Assembly: GCF_011927795.1 (NCBI RefSeq)
Contig: NZ_JAATJJ010000001.1
Span: 248,001-312,000, forward strand
Length of the DNA: 64,000 nt
Direction: 5' to 3'
Source: Saonia flava
Lineage (GTDB): Bacteria > Bacteroidota > Bacteroidia > Flavobacteriales > Flavobacteriaceae
Part shown: one piece after another, positions 1-7,712 of the stretch
Numbering within the stretch: the stretch's first letter is position 1
How the letters are laid out: the number at the start of each line of letters is the position of its first letter
The notes under the pieces: generated by a model
Database searches by the model: none
Seen by the model: only the letters and a program-made list of their open reading frames with translations
What the model was told of the DNA's origin: nothing
Translations under genes and position numbers: made by a program

Positions 1-503
1 TAATAGAGTTTTTACATGTAAAGCCAGGAAAAGGTCCCGCTTTTGTTAGAACTAAGCTTAAAAGTGTTACTTCTGGAAAAGTAATTGACAATACATTCTC
101 TGCAGGTCATAAAATTGATGATGTTCGTGTGGAGACGCGTTCTTATCAATATTTATATGCAGAAGGTGAGACTTATCATTTTATGAATACCGATGATTAC
201 AATCAAATTACCCTGCAAGAAAGTTCTTTGGATGCACCTGGGCTATTAAAAGAAGGAGAGGTTGTAACCATTCTTTTTAATACTGAGGATAGTATGCCCT
301 TGTCTGTAGATATGCCAGCAAGTGTTGTTTTGGAAGTTACGTATACAGAACCGGGAGTAAAAGGAAATACTGCTACCAATGCTACCAAACCAGCGACTGT
401 TGAAACAGGAGCTGAAGTAAATGTTCCTTTGTTCATAAATGAGGGAGATAAAATTAAGGTTGATACGGAGAAGGGAGTCTATATGGAAAGAGTAAAAGAA
501 TAA
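1..503 (+). CDS. efp: Elongation factor P, 5' end missing
   Basis: EF-P binds ribosomes stalled on polyproline stretches and restores peptide-bond formation. The reading frame is open from base 3 to the TAA at 501-503, giving about 166 residues. The family is about 188 long, so roughly 20 N-terminal residues lie before the window. The visible start carries the domain I loop VKPGKGPAF, whose Lys is the residue that E. coli beta-lysylates. Domain III motifs follow: YHFMNTDDYNQI, PGVKGNTA, KPATVETGAEVNVPLF, and VDTEKGVYMERVKE at the C-terminus. An in-frame GTG at 129 is internal, not the true start. The lpxD-like gene follows 13 bases later, and in related genomes lpxA usually precedes efp, so this is probably the tail of a lipid A / efp operon. 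Confidence 0.96.
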   Translation, partial: IEFLHVKPGKGPAFVRTKLKSVTSGKVIDNTFSAGHKIDDVRVETRSYQYLYAEGETYHFMNTDDYNQITLQESSLDAPGLLKEGEVVTILFNTEDSMPLSVDMPASVVLEVTYTEPGVKGNTATNATKPATVETGAEVNVPLFINEGDKIKVDTEKGVYMERVKE

Positions 504-516
504 TTTTTATAAATAG

Positions 517-1449
517 ATGAAATTCCCAACTCGCCAAACCCTTAAACAAATTGCTACCCTTATAGCTTCCGATTATGTTGGTTCTGATGATTTTCCAGTG
601 TTGGGAATGAATGAGATTCATGTTGTGGAACCTGGAGACATTGTTTTTGTGGACCATCCTAAATATTATTCTAAGGCCCTAGAATCAAAGGCTACTGTAG
701 TTTTGATAAATAAACAGGTTGTGTGTCCCGAGGGAAAGGCTTTATTGATTTCTGATGACCCTTTTCGAGATTTTAATAAACTTACACAGGTTTTTAATCC
801 CTTTAAAAGTTCTAATGAATCTATATCATCTTCCTCAAAAATTGGAAAGAATACGGTAATTCAGCCAAATGTATTCATTGGAAATAATGTAGAAATTGGC
901 GATGACTGTATTATACATTCAAATGTCTCTATTTATGATAATTGTGTGATTGGCAATAATGTAACCATACATGCAGGCACTGTTCTTGGAGCAGATGCTT
1001 TTTATTATAAGAATAGACCAAACGGATTTGATAAGTTAATATCTGGGGGAAGAGTTGTTGTTCAAGATTATGTTGATATTGGGGCTTTGTGTACAATAGA
1101 TCGTGGAGTTACTGGTGATACAACTATAAAAGAGGGTTCTAAGTTGGACAACCAAGTTCAAGTTGGTCATGATACGGTAATTGGGAAAAAGTGTTTAATT
1201 GCTTCCCAAACAGGAATAGCCGGCTGTGTTATAGTAGAGGACGAAGTTACCCTTTGGGGCCAAGTTGGGGTTACAAGCGGTATTACCATTGGAAAAAAAG
1301 CAGTTGTTCTTGCCCAAACAGGTATTGCCAAATCCCTTGAAGGAGGTAAAAGTTATTTTGGGAGCCCAGCAGAGGAAGCGAGAGAAAAATTGAAACAATT
1401 GGCCAATGTTAAAAAAATTCCTAACATAATTAAAAAATTAGAAAATTAA
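517..1449 (+). CDS. lpxD: LpxD-type UDP-3-O-acylglucosamine N-acyltransferase
   Basis: A 310-residue left-handed beta-helix acyltransferase. LpxD enzymes transfer a 3-hydroxyacyl chain from ACP to UDP-3-O-acylglucosamine in lipid A synthesis. Residues 1-100 are the uridine-binding N-terminal domain (EPGDIVFVDHPKYY). From about 105 the hexapeptide repeats run to about 275 (IGKNTVIQPNVFIGNNVEIG). His218 in VQVGHDTVIG matches the catalytic His of the family. The protein is shorter than E. coli LpxD (341). The family's GAEGFGF motif is altered to GADAFYYK, typical of a second Bacteroidetes paralogue placed after efp, so its exact acyl substrate is uncertain. It lies 13 bases after efp and 71 before sucD. 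Confidence 0.85.
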   Translation: MKFPTRQTLKQIATLIASDYVGSDDFPVLGMNEIHVVEPGDIVFVDHPKYYSKALESKATVVLINKQVVCPEGKALLISDDPFRDFNKLTQVFNPFKSSNESISSSSKIGKNTVIQPNVFIGNNVEIGDDCIIHSNVSIYDNCVIGNNVTIHAGTVLGADAFYYKNRPNGFDKLISGGRVVVQDYVDIGALCTIDRGVTGDTTIKEGSKLDNQVQVGHDTVIGKKCLIASQTGIAGCVIVEDEVTLWGQVGVTSGITIGKKAVVLAQTGIAKSLEGGKSYFGSPAEEAREKLKQLANVKKIPNIIKKLEN

Positions 1450-1520
1450 ATAAGCAAACGAATACTTTAAAATTCATTTGTAAACCTATATTTTTGCACT
1501 GCTTAAAAAACCAATAAACA

Positions 1521-2393
1521 ATGAGTGTTCTAGTAAATAAAGATTCCAAAATAATAGTACAAGGCTTTACGGGTAGTGAAGGAACATTTCACTCCGAGCA
1601 AATGATCGAATATGGCACCAACATCGTTGGAGGTGTAACTCCCGGTAAAGGAGGTCAAGAACACTTGGGAAAACCAGTATTTAATACGGTAGAAGAAGCT
1701 GTTGAAAAGGCAGGGGCAGATACTACTATAATTTTTGTTCCCCCAGCTTTTGCTGCGGATGCCATTATGGAAGCTGCCAATGCAGGAATCAAAGTAATTA
1801 TTACAATTACCGAGGGTATTCCTGTTGCCGATATGGTGAAAGCAAACGATTATATAAAAGATAAAGATTGCCGTTTGGTAGGCCCTAACTGTCCGGGAGT
1901 GATAACCCCTGGAGAAGCAAAAGTTGGAATTATGCCTGGTTTTGTTTTCAAAAAAGGAAATGTAGGTATTGTTTCTAAATCCGGAACATTGACCTATGAA
2001 GCTTCTGATCAAGTGGTGCGACAAGGAATGGGGATTACTACTGCCATTGGTATTGGAGGGGACCCAATTATTGGTACTACAACTAAAGAAGCTGTTGAAT
2101 TATTGATCAATGATGAAGAAACTCATTGTGTGGTTATGATTGGTGAGATTGGTGGTCAATTGGAGGCCGATGCTGCACAATGGTACAAAGAAAGCGGTAG
2201 CACAAAACCAATTGTAGGTTTTATCGCTGGTGAAACAGCTCCTGCAGGTAGAACTATGGGGCATGCTGGTGCAATTGTTGGAGGAAGTGATGATACAGCC
2301 CAGGCTAAGAAAAGAATAATGAGAGAATGCGGAATTCATGTAGTAGATTCTCCTGCAGAGATAGGATTAAAGGTTAAAGAGGTAATGGCATAA
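1521..2393 (+). CDS. sucD: Succinyl-CoA synthetase alpha subunit
   Basis: This 290-residue protein is the alpha subunit of succinate-CoA ligase, which makes ATP or GTP from succinyl-CoA in the TCA cycle together with SucB. The N-terminal Rossmann CoA-binding domain starts at about residue 8 (IIVQGFTGSEGTFHSEQ). The middle carries GPNCPGVITPGE. His248 in TMGHAGAIVGG is the phosphorylated histidine. Length and motifs match the family throughout. sucB is not beside it, as is common in Bacteroidetes. The ATG at 1521 gives the normal N-terminus. A strong terminator follows 43 bases after the stop. Confidence 0.97.
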   Translation: MSVLVNKDSKIIVQGFTGSEGTFHSEQMIEYGTNIVGGVTPGKGGQEHLGKPVFNTVEEAVEKAGADTTIIFVPPAFAADAIMEAANAGIKVIITITEGIPVADMVKANDYIKDKDCRLVGPNCPGVITPGEAKVGIMPGFVFKKGNVGIVSKSGTLTYEASDQVVRQGMGITTAIGIGGDPIIGTTTKEAVELLINDEETHCVVMIGEIGGQLEADAAQWYKESGSTKPIVGFIAGETAPAGRTMGHAGAIVGGSDDTAQAKKRIMRECGIHVVDSPAEIGLKVKEVMA

Positions 2394-2435
2394 TTACCTA
2401 AATAATAGTAATGGCCAAAGAAATGTCTTTGGGTT

Positions 2436-2463
2436 AAAAATCCCGACTCATTCGGGATTTTTT
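2436..2463 (+). terminator. Rho-independent terminator after sucD
   Basis: Arms AAAAATCCCGA and TCGGGATTTTT enclose a 5-base loop (CTCAT), and a T-run continues to 2463. The element lies between sucD and fabG and should end the efp-lpxD-sucD transcript. Confidence 0.85.
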
Positions 2464-2485
2464 CGTCATTATCTTAAACATAGAC

Positions 2486-2493
2486 TATATTTG
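2486..2493 (+). promoter_or_regulatory. Candidate -7 box for fabG
   Basis: TATATTTG fits the Bacteroidetes -7 consensus TAnnTTTG and lies 26 bases before the fabG ATG, just after the sucD terminator. No clear TTG is found at the -33 position; a TTT at 2461-2463 is the nearest, with a 22-base spacer. Confidence 0.35.
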
Positions 2494-2519
2494 AAATAAC
2501 GAAACAAACTAAATACAAT

Positions 2520-3266
2520 ATGAAGTTTTTGGAAGGAAAGAATGTAATTATAACAGGAGCCAGTAGGGGAATAGGAAGAGGAATTGCTGAGGTATTTGCT
2601 GATAATGGTGCCAATGTGGCTTTTACATATAGTTCTAGCGAAGCTCCAGCATTGGAATTGGAAAAAGAGCTTACTGCAAAGGGAGTAAAAGCCAAAGCAT
2701 ATAAAAGTAACGCGGCCAGTTTTGAGGAATCAGAAAAGTTGGTAGCACAGGTATTGGAAGATTTTGGAGGTATAGATGTTTTAATAAACAACGCTGGTAT
2801 AACAAAGGACAATCTCCTAATGAGAATGGGAGAAGATGATTTTGATTCTGTGATCGAAATCAATTTGAAGTCTGTTTTTAATATGACCAAGGCTGTACAA
2901 CGTACATTTTTAAAACAACGAAAAGGTTCTATCATAAATATGAGTAGCGTTGTAGGTGTTAAAGGAAATGCCGGTCAAACCAATTATGCGGCTTCAAAAG
3001 CGGGAATGATAGGATTTACCAAATCGGTTGCCTTGGAGCTGGGATCAAGAAACATTCGTTGCAATGCAATTGCTCCCGGATTTATTGAAACTGAAATGAC
3101 GGACAAGCTTGATGAAAAGGTGGTTCAAGGATGGAGAGATGGAATTCCTTTGAAACGTGGAGGTACTCCTGAAGATGTTGCCAATGCATGCCTGTTTTTG
3201 GCATCGGATCTGTCGGGGTATATTACTGGACAAGTATTGAATGTTGATGGAGGAATGCTGACATAA
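2520..3266 (+). CDS. fabG: 3-oxoacyl-ACP reductase (SDR family)
   Basis: This 248-residue classical short-chain dehydrogenase reduces 3-ketoacyl-ACP with NADPH in fatty acid elongation. TGASRGIGRGIA (residues 12-23) is the cofactor glycine motif and NNAG (90-93) the structural motif. Catalytic Ser143, Tyr156 and Lys160 stand in NMSSVVG and NYAASKAG. The C-terminal YITGQVLNVDGGM is typical of FabG. Other SDR roles are possible, but the length and C-terminus favour FabG. It has its own likely promoter after the sucD terminator. The next gene begins 31 bases downstream on the same strand. Confidence 0.92.
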   Translation: MKFLEGKNVIITGASRGIGRGIAEVFADNGANVAFTYSSSEAPALELEKELTAKGVKAKAYKSNAASFEESEKLVAQVLEDFGGIDVLINNAGITKDNLLMRMGEDDFDSVIEINLKSVFNMTKAVQRTFLKQRKGSIINMSSVVGVKGNAGQTNYAASKAGMIGFTKSVALELGSRNIRCNAIAPGFIETEMTDKLDEKVVQGWRDGIPLKRGGTPEDVANACLFLASDLSGYITGQVLNVDGGMLT

Positions 3267-3297
3267 ACCCAAAACAATTAATTCTAAAGCATTATAA

Positions 3298-5325
3298 ATG
3301 CAGACCAAAACGCTGTTATTGATTATTTTATCTGCTATAGTTGCGTTAGTAATTGCTTGGTTTCAATACTATTACAAATCTAAAAAGAGAGGAAAACTTA
3401 AAGTTATTCTTTCTTTTTTGCGTTTTATGGTCATTTTTGGAAGCTTACTGCTCCTGATAAATCCAAAGTTTTCAAAAAATGAATACTCATTAGAGAAGGC
3501 AAATTTATTATTTTTAGTAGACAACTCATCCTCTATGAGTGCGTTTCTGGAAAAAGATGATGCTCTTTCCATTTTAAACGAATTAGATGGGAATAGTAGT
3601 GTTGCCGACAAGTTCAATATAGCGAAATATACTTTTGGAAGTTTTTTGAACACCAATGACAGTATCATGTTTCAAGATAGGAACACTAATATATCCAATG
3701 CTTTAAAAAGCTTAAATGAAGTTTACGATAAAGGCAACACAGCCATTGTTCTCATTACGGATGGGAATCAAACCATTGGCGAGGATTATGAATTTTATGG
3801 ACAAACCCAAGACTTCCCCCTTTATCCAATTGTAGTGGGGGATACTACTACATATGAAGATTTAAGAATTGGTCAAGTCAATGTAAACAACTATGCTTTT
3901 TTAAAAAACAAATACCCTCTAGAAGCCTATGTCACCTATGATGGAACAAGGAATATATCATCAAAAGTAACCCTTGAGATAAATGGAAAAAATGTATATT
4001 CTGAAAATATAGAATTATCTCCAAAGGAAAACTCCAAAAAAATTAATGCACTACTGGATGCCAACACTGTTGGCTTTAAGAGGGTACTTATTTCACTTGC
4101 CCCAATATTAAATGAAAAAAATATACAGAACAATAGTAAGAATGTGGCATTAGAGGTCATTGACGAAAAAACAGAAGTTATAATTATCTCAAATTTGGTG
4201 CATCCTGATATTGGTGTTTTAAAGAAAGCTATAGAAAGTAATGAGCAGCGCTCGGTTCAAATCCGAAAACCAACCGAAGATATTTCAAATTTAGAGGATG
4301 CAGATTTAATTTTTTTATACCAACCCAATACTAGTTTTCAAAAAGTTTACGACTTCATAGAACAGAGAGGAATAAACAATTTGACGATTACCGGTCCAAA
4401 AACGGATTGGAATTTTCTAAATAAAGCTCAAAATAGTGTTAATAAGAATGATAACGGGGTTATTGAAGATATTTCCCCCATCCTAAATCCAGGTTTTTCC
4501 ATTTTCAATATTTCAGATTTTAGCATACAAGGGTTTCCTCCTTTAGAATCTGAACTTGGAGAGCTGTTTATTAATAAACCATATGAAACTTTATTGGGCC
4601 AACAAATAAAGGGAGTAGATTTCAATGAACCTTTAATGGCAGTAATTCCGGGCACAGCTCAAAAAGAAGCTTTCTTATTTGGTGAAAATATATGGAAATG
4701 GCGCATGCAAGTCTATAGAAATGACCGTAGTTTCAAAAAATTTGATGATTTCATTGGGAAAATTGTTCTATATCTTGCAGCTGGAAATTCCAAGGACAGA
4801 CTCAATATTGATTATGAAACTATTTACTCAGGTTCTGAAGATGCAAAAATAACAGCCAGTTATTTTGATGAAATACTAGTATTTGACCCAAATGCATCTT
4901 TGGTTTTAAATTTGAGAAATAATGATATTTCAACTGACGTTCCCATGCTACTTAAAGGAAATCATTATGAATCGGATTTAAGCAATTTGGAACCTGGCAA
5001 GTATGACTTCACAATAACGGTTCTAAATGAAAATATTTCAAAATCTGGCCATTTTGAAATAGTTAGTTTCGATGTGGAACAGCAGTTTTTATCCAGCAAT
5101 TACAAAAAATTAAAAAGGTTGGCCGAAAATACAGGTGGAATACTATATTATCCTAACCAGGTCAATAGTCTTACTGAAAATTTGCTGCAGGACAAACAGT
5201 ACACCCCTGTCCAAAAAAGCAAGCAAAATATAGTATCTTTGATAGATTTCAGATTTCTGTTGGGAATTATCATTCTAGCATTGGCTGCTGAATGGTTTAT
5301 TAGAAAATATAACGGATTAACTTAA
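3298..5325 (+). CDS. Membrane-anchored VWA domain protein
   Basis: A 675-residue protein of a Bacteroidetes family without a settled function. Two N-terminal membrane helices (about 5-23 and 38-54) come first. A von Willebrand A domain follows, with a MIDAS site DNSSSMS at 75-81 and LITDGNQT further on, so it can bind a divalent metal. The middle (about 190-620) looks like extracytoplasmic beta-rich sequence. A last helix (FLLGIIILALAAEWF) sits just before the C-terminus. The layout resembles BatA/BatB-like or amidotransferase-associated membrane VWA proteins. The SPFH gene begins 10 bases after the stop, so the two probably work together at the membrane. Confidence 0.75.
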   Translation: MQTKTLLLIILSAIVALVIAWFQYYYKSKKRGKLKVILSFLRFMVIFGSLLLLINPKFSKNEYSLEKANLLFLVDNSSSMSAFLEKDDALSILNELDGNSSVADKFNIAKYTFGSFLNTNDSIMFQDRNTNISNALKSLNEVYDKGNTAIVLITDGNQTIGEDYEFYGQTQDFPLYPIVVGDTTTYEDLRIGQVNVNNYAFLKNKYPLEAYVTYDGTRNISSKVTLEINGKNVYSENIELSPKENSKKINALLDANTVGFKRVLISLAPILNEKNIQNNSKNVALEVIDEKTEVIIISNLVHPDIGVLKKAIESNEQRSVQIRKPTEDISNLEDADLIFLYQPNTSFQKVYDFIEQRGINNLTITGPKTDWNFLNKAQNSVNKNDNGVIEDISPILNPGFSIFNISDFSIQGFPPLESELGELFINKPYETLLGQQIKGVDFNEPLMAVIPGTAQKEAFLFGENIWKWRMQVYRNDRSFKKFDDFIGKIVLYLAAGNSKDRLNIDYETIYSGSEDAKITASYFDEILVFDPNASLVLNLRNNDISTDVPMLLKGNHYESDLSNLEPGKYDFTITVLNENISKSGHFEIVSFDVEQQFLSSNYKKLKRLAENTGGILYYPNQVNSLTENLLQDKQYTPVQKSKQNIVSLIDFRFLLGIIILALAAEWFIRKYNGLT

Positions 5326-5335
5326 ATAATAGAAA

Positions 5336-6151
5336 ATGGACAAATTACCTAAAATTGCATTACCTGTAATTTTTATAGCAATTATATTGATTGTTTTAAT
5401 ATCAAAATCAGCGGTTACCATTGGTTCTGGTGAAGCTGGTGTATTATACAAAACCTTTGGGGACGGTGTGGTTACGGATAAGCCGCCTTTAGGGGAAGGT
5501 TTTCATATTGTAGCACCTTGGAACAAGGTCTTTGTTTATGAAGTAAGACAGCAAGAACTTTTTGAGAAAATGAAGGTATTATCATCCAACGGACTAGAAA
5601 TCCAGATTGATGCATCTGCCTGGTACGAACCTGTATATGATGATTTAGGAAACTTGCACCAATCCCTTGGCGAGAATTATTTGGCAAGAGTAATACAACC
5701 GGCCATACGCAGTGCAGCAAGAAGTGTAGTGGGTAGGTATACCCCCGAGCAATTATATAGTAGTAAAAGGGATGCCATTCAAGATGAAATATTTGCAGAA
5801 ACAAAAAAGATTTTGGATAAGCAATTTGTTCAATTAAATGAGGTGCTGGTTAGGGATGTAACCTTGCCAAATACAATTAAGGAGGCAATTGAGCGCAAGC
5901 TTAGACAGGAACAGGAATCACTGGAATATGAGTTCCGTTTGGTTACCGCCTCCAAAGAAGCTGAAAAAGTTAGAATTGAAGCACAAGGTAAAGCTGATGC
6001 CAATAAAATATTGAGCGCATCCTTGACAGATAAGATACTACAGGATAAAGGAATAGATGCTACATTAAAACTATCAGAATCACCCAATTCTAAAGTGGTC
6101 ATTGTGGGAAGCGGAGATTCTGGATTGCCGTTAATTCTTGGAAATAACTAA
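5336..6151 (+). CDS. SPFH/Band 7 (prohibitin-like) membrane protein
   Basis: This 271-residue protein has one N-terminal helix (about 6-24) and then a Band 7 domain: GEAGVLYKTFGDG, APWNKVFVYEVRQQE, and a charged helical part around ERKLRQEQESLEYEF. Prohibitin-like proteins form rings at the membrane that organise lipids or control proteases such as FtsH. It is co-directional with the VWA gene (10-base gap). The his leader follows about 90 bases later and is a separate unit. The partner and cargo cannot be read from the sequence. Confidence 0.88.
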   Translation: MDKLPKIALPVIFIAIILIVLISKSAVTIGSGEAGVLYKTFGDGVVTDKPPLGEGFHIVAPWNKVFVYEVRQQELFEKMKVLSSNGLEIQIDASAWYEPVYDDLGNLHQSLGENYLARVIQPAIRSAARSVVGRYTPEQLYSSKRDAIQDEIFAETKKILDKQFVQLNEVLVRDVTLPNTIKEAIERKLRQEQESLEYEFRLVTASKEAEKVRIEAQGKADANKILSASLTDKILQDKGIDATLKLSESPNSKVVIVGSGDSGLPLILGNN

Positions 6152-6241
6152 GATTAAAATTTTAACTTTAAGAATACAAATTGAAATATTTTTTCTTTTA
6201 ATTTTTTAAAATTGGAAATTAATTTTAATTTTATCATCATA

Positions 6242-6295
6242 ATGAGAAATAATTCTACACATCATCATTTTTACACTTGCTATCAAGCGAGGTAA
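6242..6295 (+). CDS. His operon leader peptide
   Basis: A 17-codon ORF encodes MRNNSTHHHFYTCYQAR, with three consecutive His codons at 6260-6268. It ends 29 bases before a strong terminator hairpin and 102 bases before hisG. The run of codons for the pathway end product is the mark of a translation-coupled attenuator. The stop codon overlaps the proposed antiterminator strand. See the regulatory and terminator entries for the competing structures. Confidence 0.88.
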   Translation: MRNNSTHHHFYTCYQAR

Positions 6296-6334
6296 GGATG
6301 TATTGTGTTAATCAAAATATATCGAACCCGTTTG
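6284..6334 (+). promoter_or_regulatory. His attenuator, proposed antiterminator helix
   Basis: CAAGCGAGGT (6284-6293) can pair with ACCCGTTTG (6326-6334), the left arm of the terminator, leaving one bulged A and one G-U pair. A ribosome stalled on His codons 6260-6268 leaves 6284-6293 free, so the antiterminator forms and hisG is transcribed. A ribosome that reaches the stop codon at 6293-6295 covers this strand, so the terminator forms. The pairing was found by eye. Confidence 0.7.
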
Positions 6335-6360
6335 AGCAATCAAACGGGTTTTATTTTTTT
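6325..6360 (+). terminator. His operon attenuator terminator
   Basis: A perfect 10-base-pair stem, AACCCGTTTG (6325-6334) and CAAACGGGTT (6341-6350), has a 6-base loop and is followed by TTATTTTTTT. It lies between the His-rich leader peptide and hisG, so it ends transcription when histidyl-tRNA is plentiful. Confidence 0.9.
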
Positions 6361-6397
6361 AAAGCATGTTTGGTCGCCGAACTAAATAAATATCAAA

Positions 6398-7255
6398 ATG
6401 ACAAAAATTAGAATTGCTATTCAAAAAGCTGGTAGACTTAATGAAGACTCCTTGCTGCTATTAAAAAATTGTGGAATATCCATAGACAACGGTAAGGACC
6501 AACTTAAAGCAGAGTCAAGAAACTTCCCTTTAGAGGTGTTTTTTCTTAGGAATGGGGACATACCTCAATATCTTAGGGATGGTGTTGTGGACATTGCCAT
6601 AATTGGTGAAAATGTACTTGTGGAAAAAGGAGAGGATATTATTGTAGCGGAAAAATTGGGGTTTTCAAAATGTAAAGTGTCACTTGCTGTTCCCAAGAAT
6701 GTAGATTATAGTTCTGTTCAAGATTTTGAAGGAAAACGTATTGCCACTTCATATCCCAATACAGTTAAGAACTACTTGGCAGAAAAGGGCGTGAATGCCG
6801 AATTGCATATAATTAGTGGCTCTGTTGAAATTGCTCCAAATATTGGCTTGGCGGATGGAATATGTGATATTGTTTCCAGTGGTAGTACACTCTTTAAAAA
6901 TAACCTAAAAGAAGTGGAAGTAATGCTTACAAGTGAAGCAGTTCTTGCTGTATCGCCTAAAATATCTGAAAAGGGTAAAGAAATTTTAACAAAATTGCAG
7001 TTTAGAATACAGTCGGTATTAAAAGCAAGGCAATCCAAGTATGTGCTGTTAAATGCCCCAAATGACAAATTGGATAAAATAATCAACATTTTGCCAGGAA
7101 TGCGTAGTCCTACGGTACTACCATTGGCAGAAAAGGGTTGGAGCTCAGTTCATACCGTAATAGACAAGCATACTTTTTGGGATGTAATAGATGCTCTAAA
7201 ATTAGCAGGAGCAGAAGGTATTTTAGTTTGTCCTATTGAGAAAATGGTGTTGTAA
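6398..7255 (+). CDS. hisG: ATP phosphoribosyltransferase, long form
   Basis: HisG makes the first committed step of histidine synthesis, joining ATP and PRPP to phosphoribosyl-ATP. At 285 residues this is the long form, with the C-terminal ACT-like domain that binds histidine for feedback inhibition (about 210-285: RSPTVLPLAEKGWSSVHTV, ILVCPIEKMVL). The catalytic part shows IRIAIQKAGRLNEDS and the PRPP-binding DIVSSGSTLFKNN. The long form does not need HisZ, and none is seen. It is the first gene after the attenuator, so this step has both transcriptional and feedback control. A GNAT gene starts 12 bases later. Confidence 0.97.
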   Translation: MTKIRIAIQKAGRLNEDSLLLLKNCGISIDNGKDQLKAESRNFPLEVFFLRNGDIPQYLRDGVVDIAIIGENVLVEKGEDIIVAEKLGFSKCKVSLAVPKNVDYSSVQDFEGKRIATSYPNTVKNYLAEKGVNAELHIISGSVEIAPNIGLADGICDIVSSGSTLFKNNLKEVEVMLTSEAVLAVSPKISEKGKEILTKLQFRIQSVLKARQSKYVLLNAPNDKLDKIINILPGMRSPTVLPLAEKGWSSVHTVIDKHTFWDVIDALKLAGAEGILVCPIEKMVL

Positions 7256-7267
7256 AAATGAATTGTT

Positions 7268-7705
7268 ATGGAAAGCAATTTTAGAGTTGAACTGATTCCC
7301 CATAATCAAATGGAGAGTATTTTACCATTGGTAGTATTACTTAATGGCGGAAAGATACCTATGAATGTTCTTACAGAGCGACTTAAAAATATACTTGCCA
7401 TGGAGGGCTATGAGTGTATTGGAGTTTATGACAAGGATAAGTTAATTGGTATTTGTGGAATTTGGGTTCTAAATAAATTATATGCAGGCAAACATGTTGA
7501 GCCAGATAATGTGTTTGTAATGCCTGAATACAGAAGTAAAGGTATTGGACAACTAATGATGGACTGGCTTTTTAAATATGCCAAGGAAATAGGTTGTGAT
7601 GCTACGGAGGTCAATTGTTATGTTAAGAATGAAAAGGGCAAACGTTTTTGGGAGAGACAAGGATACGAACCAGTAGGATATCATTTGATTAAAAAATTTG
7701 AGTAA
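7268..7705 (+). CDS. GNAT family acetyltransferase within his operon
   Basis: A 145-residue Gcn5-related N-acetyltransferase. RSKGIGQ (residues 89-95), after the strand NVFVMPEY, is the acetyl-CoA pyrophosphate-binding motif A, and VNCYVKNEKGKRFWERQGY is motif B. It sits between hisG (12-base gap) and hisD (7-base gap) and must be co-transcribed. No histidine step needs an acetyltransferase, so its substrate is unknown. Candidates are a free amino acid, an amino-sugar or a protein N-terminus. Confidence 0.88.
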   Translation: MESNFRVELIPHNQMESILPLVVLLNGGKIPMNVLTERLKNILAMEGYECIGVYDKDKLIGICGIWVLNKLYAGKHVEPDNVFVMPEYRSKGIGQLMMDWLFKYAKEIGCDATEVNCYVKNEKGKRFWERQGYEPVGYHLIKKFE

Positions 7706-7712
7706 ACTTAAC

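Noticed and set aside
129-503. EF-P starting at GTG 129
   Set aside because: The frame continues upstream to base 3 with EF-P domain I sequence, so GTG 129 is internal.
1530-2024. 164-codon reverse frame inside sucD
   Set aside because: sucD is clear on the forward strand; the reverse product has no family features.
6181-6214. TTG and TAAAATTG as promoter of the his leader
   Set aside because: Spacer is 23 bases and the -7 box has a mismatch; too weak in such AT-rich sequence to call.
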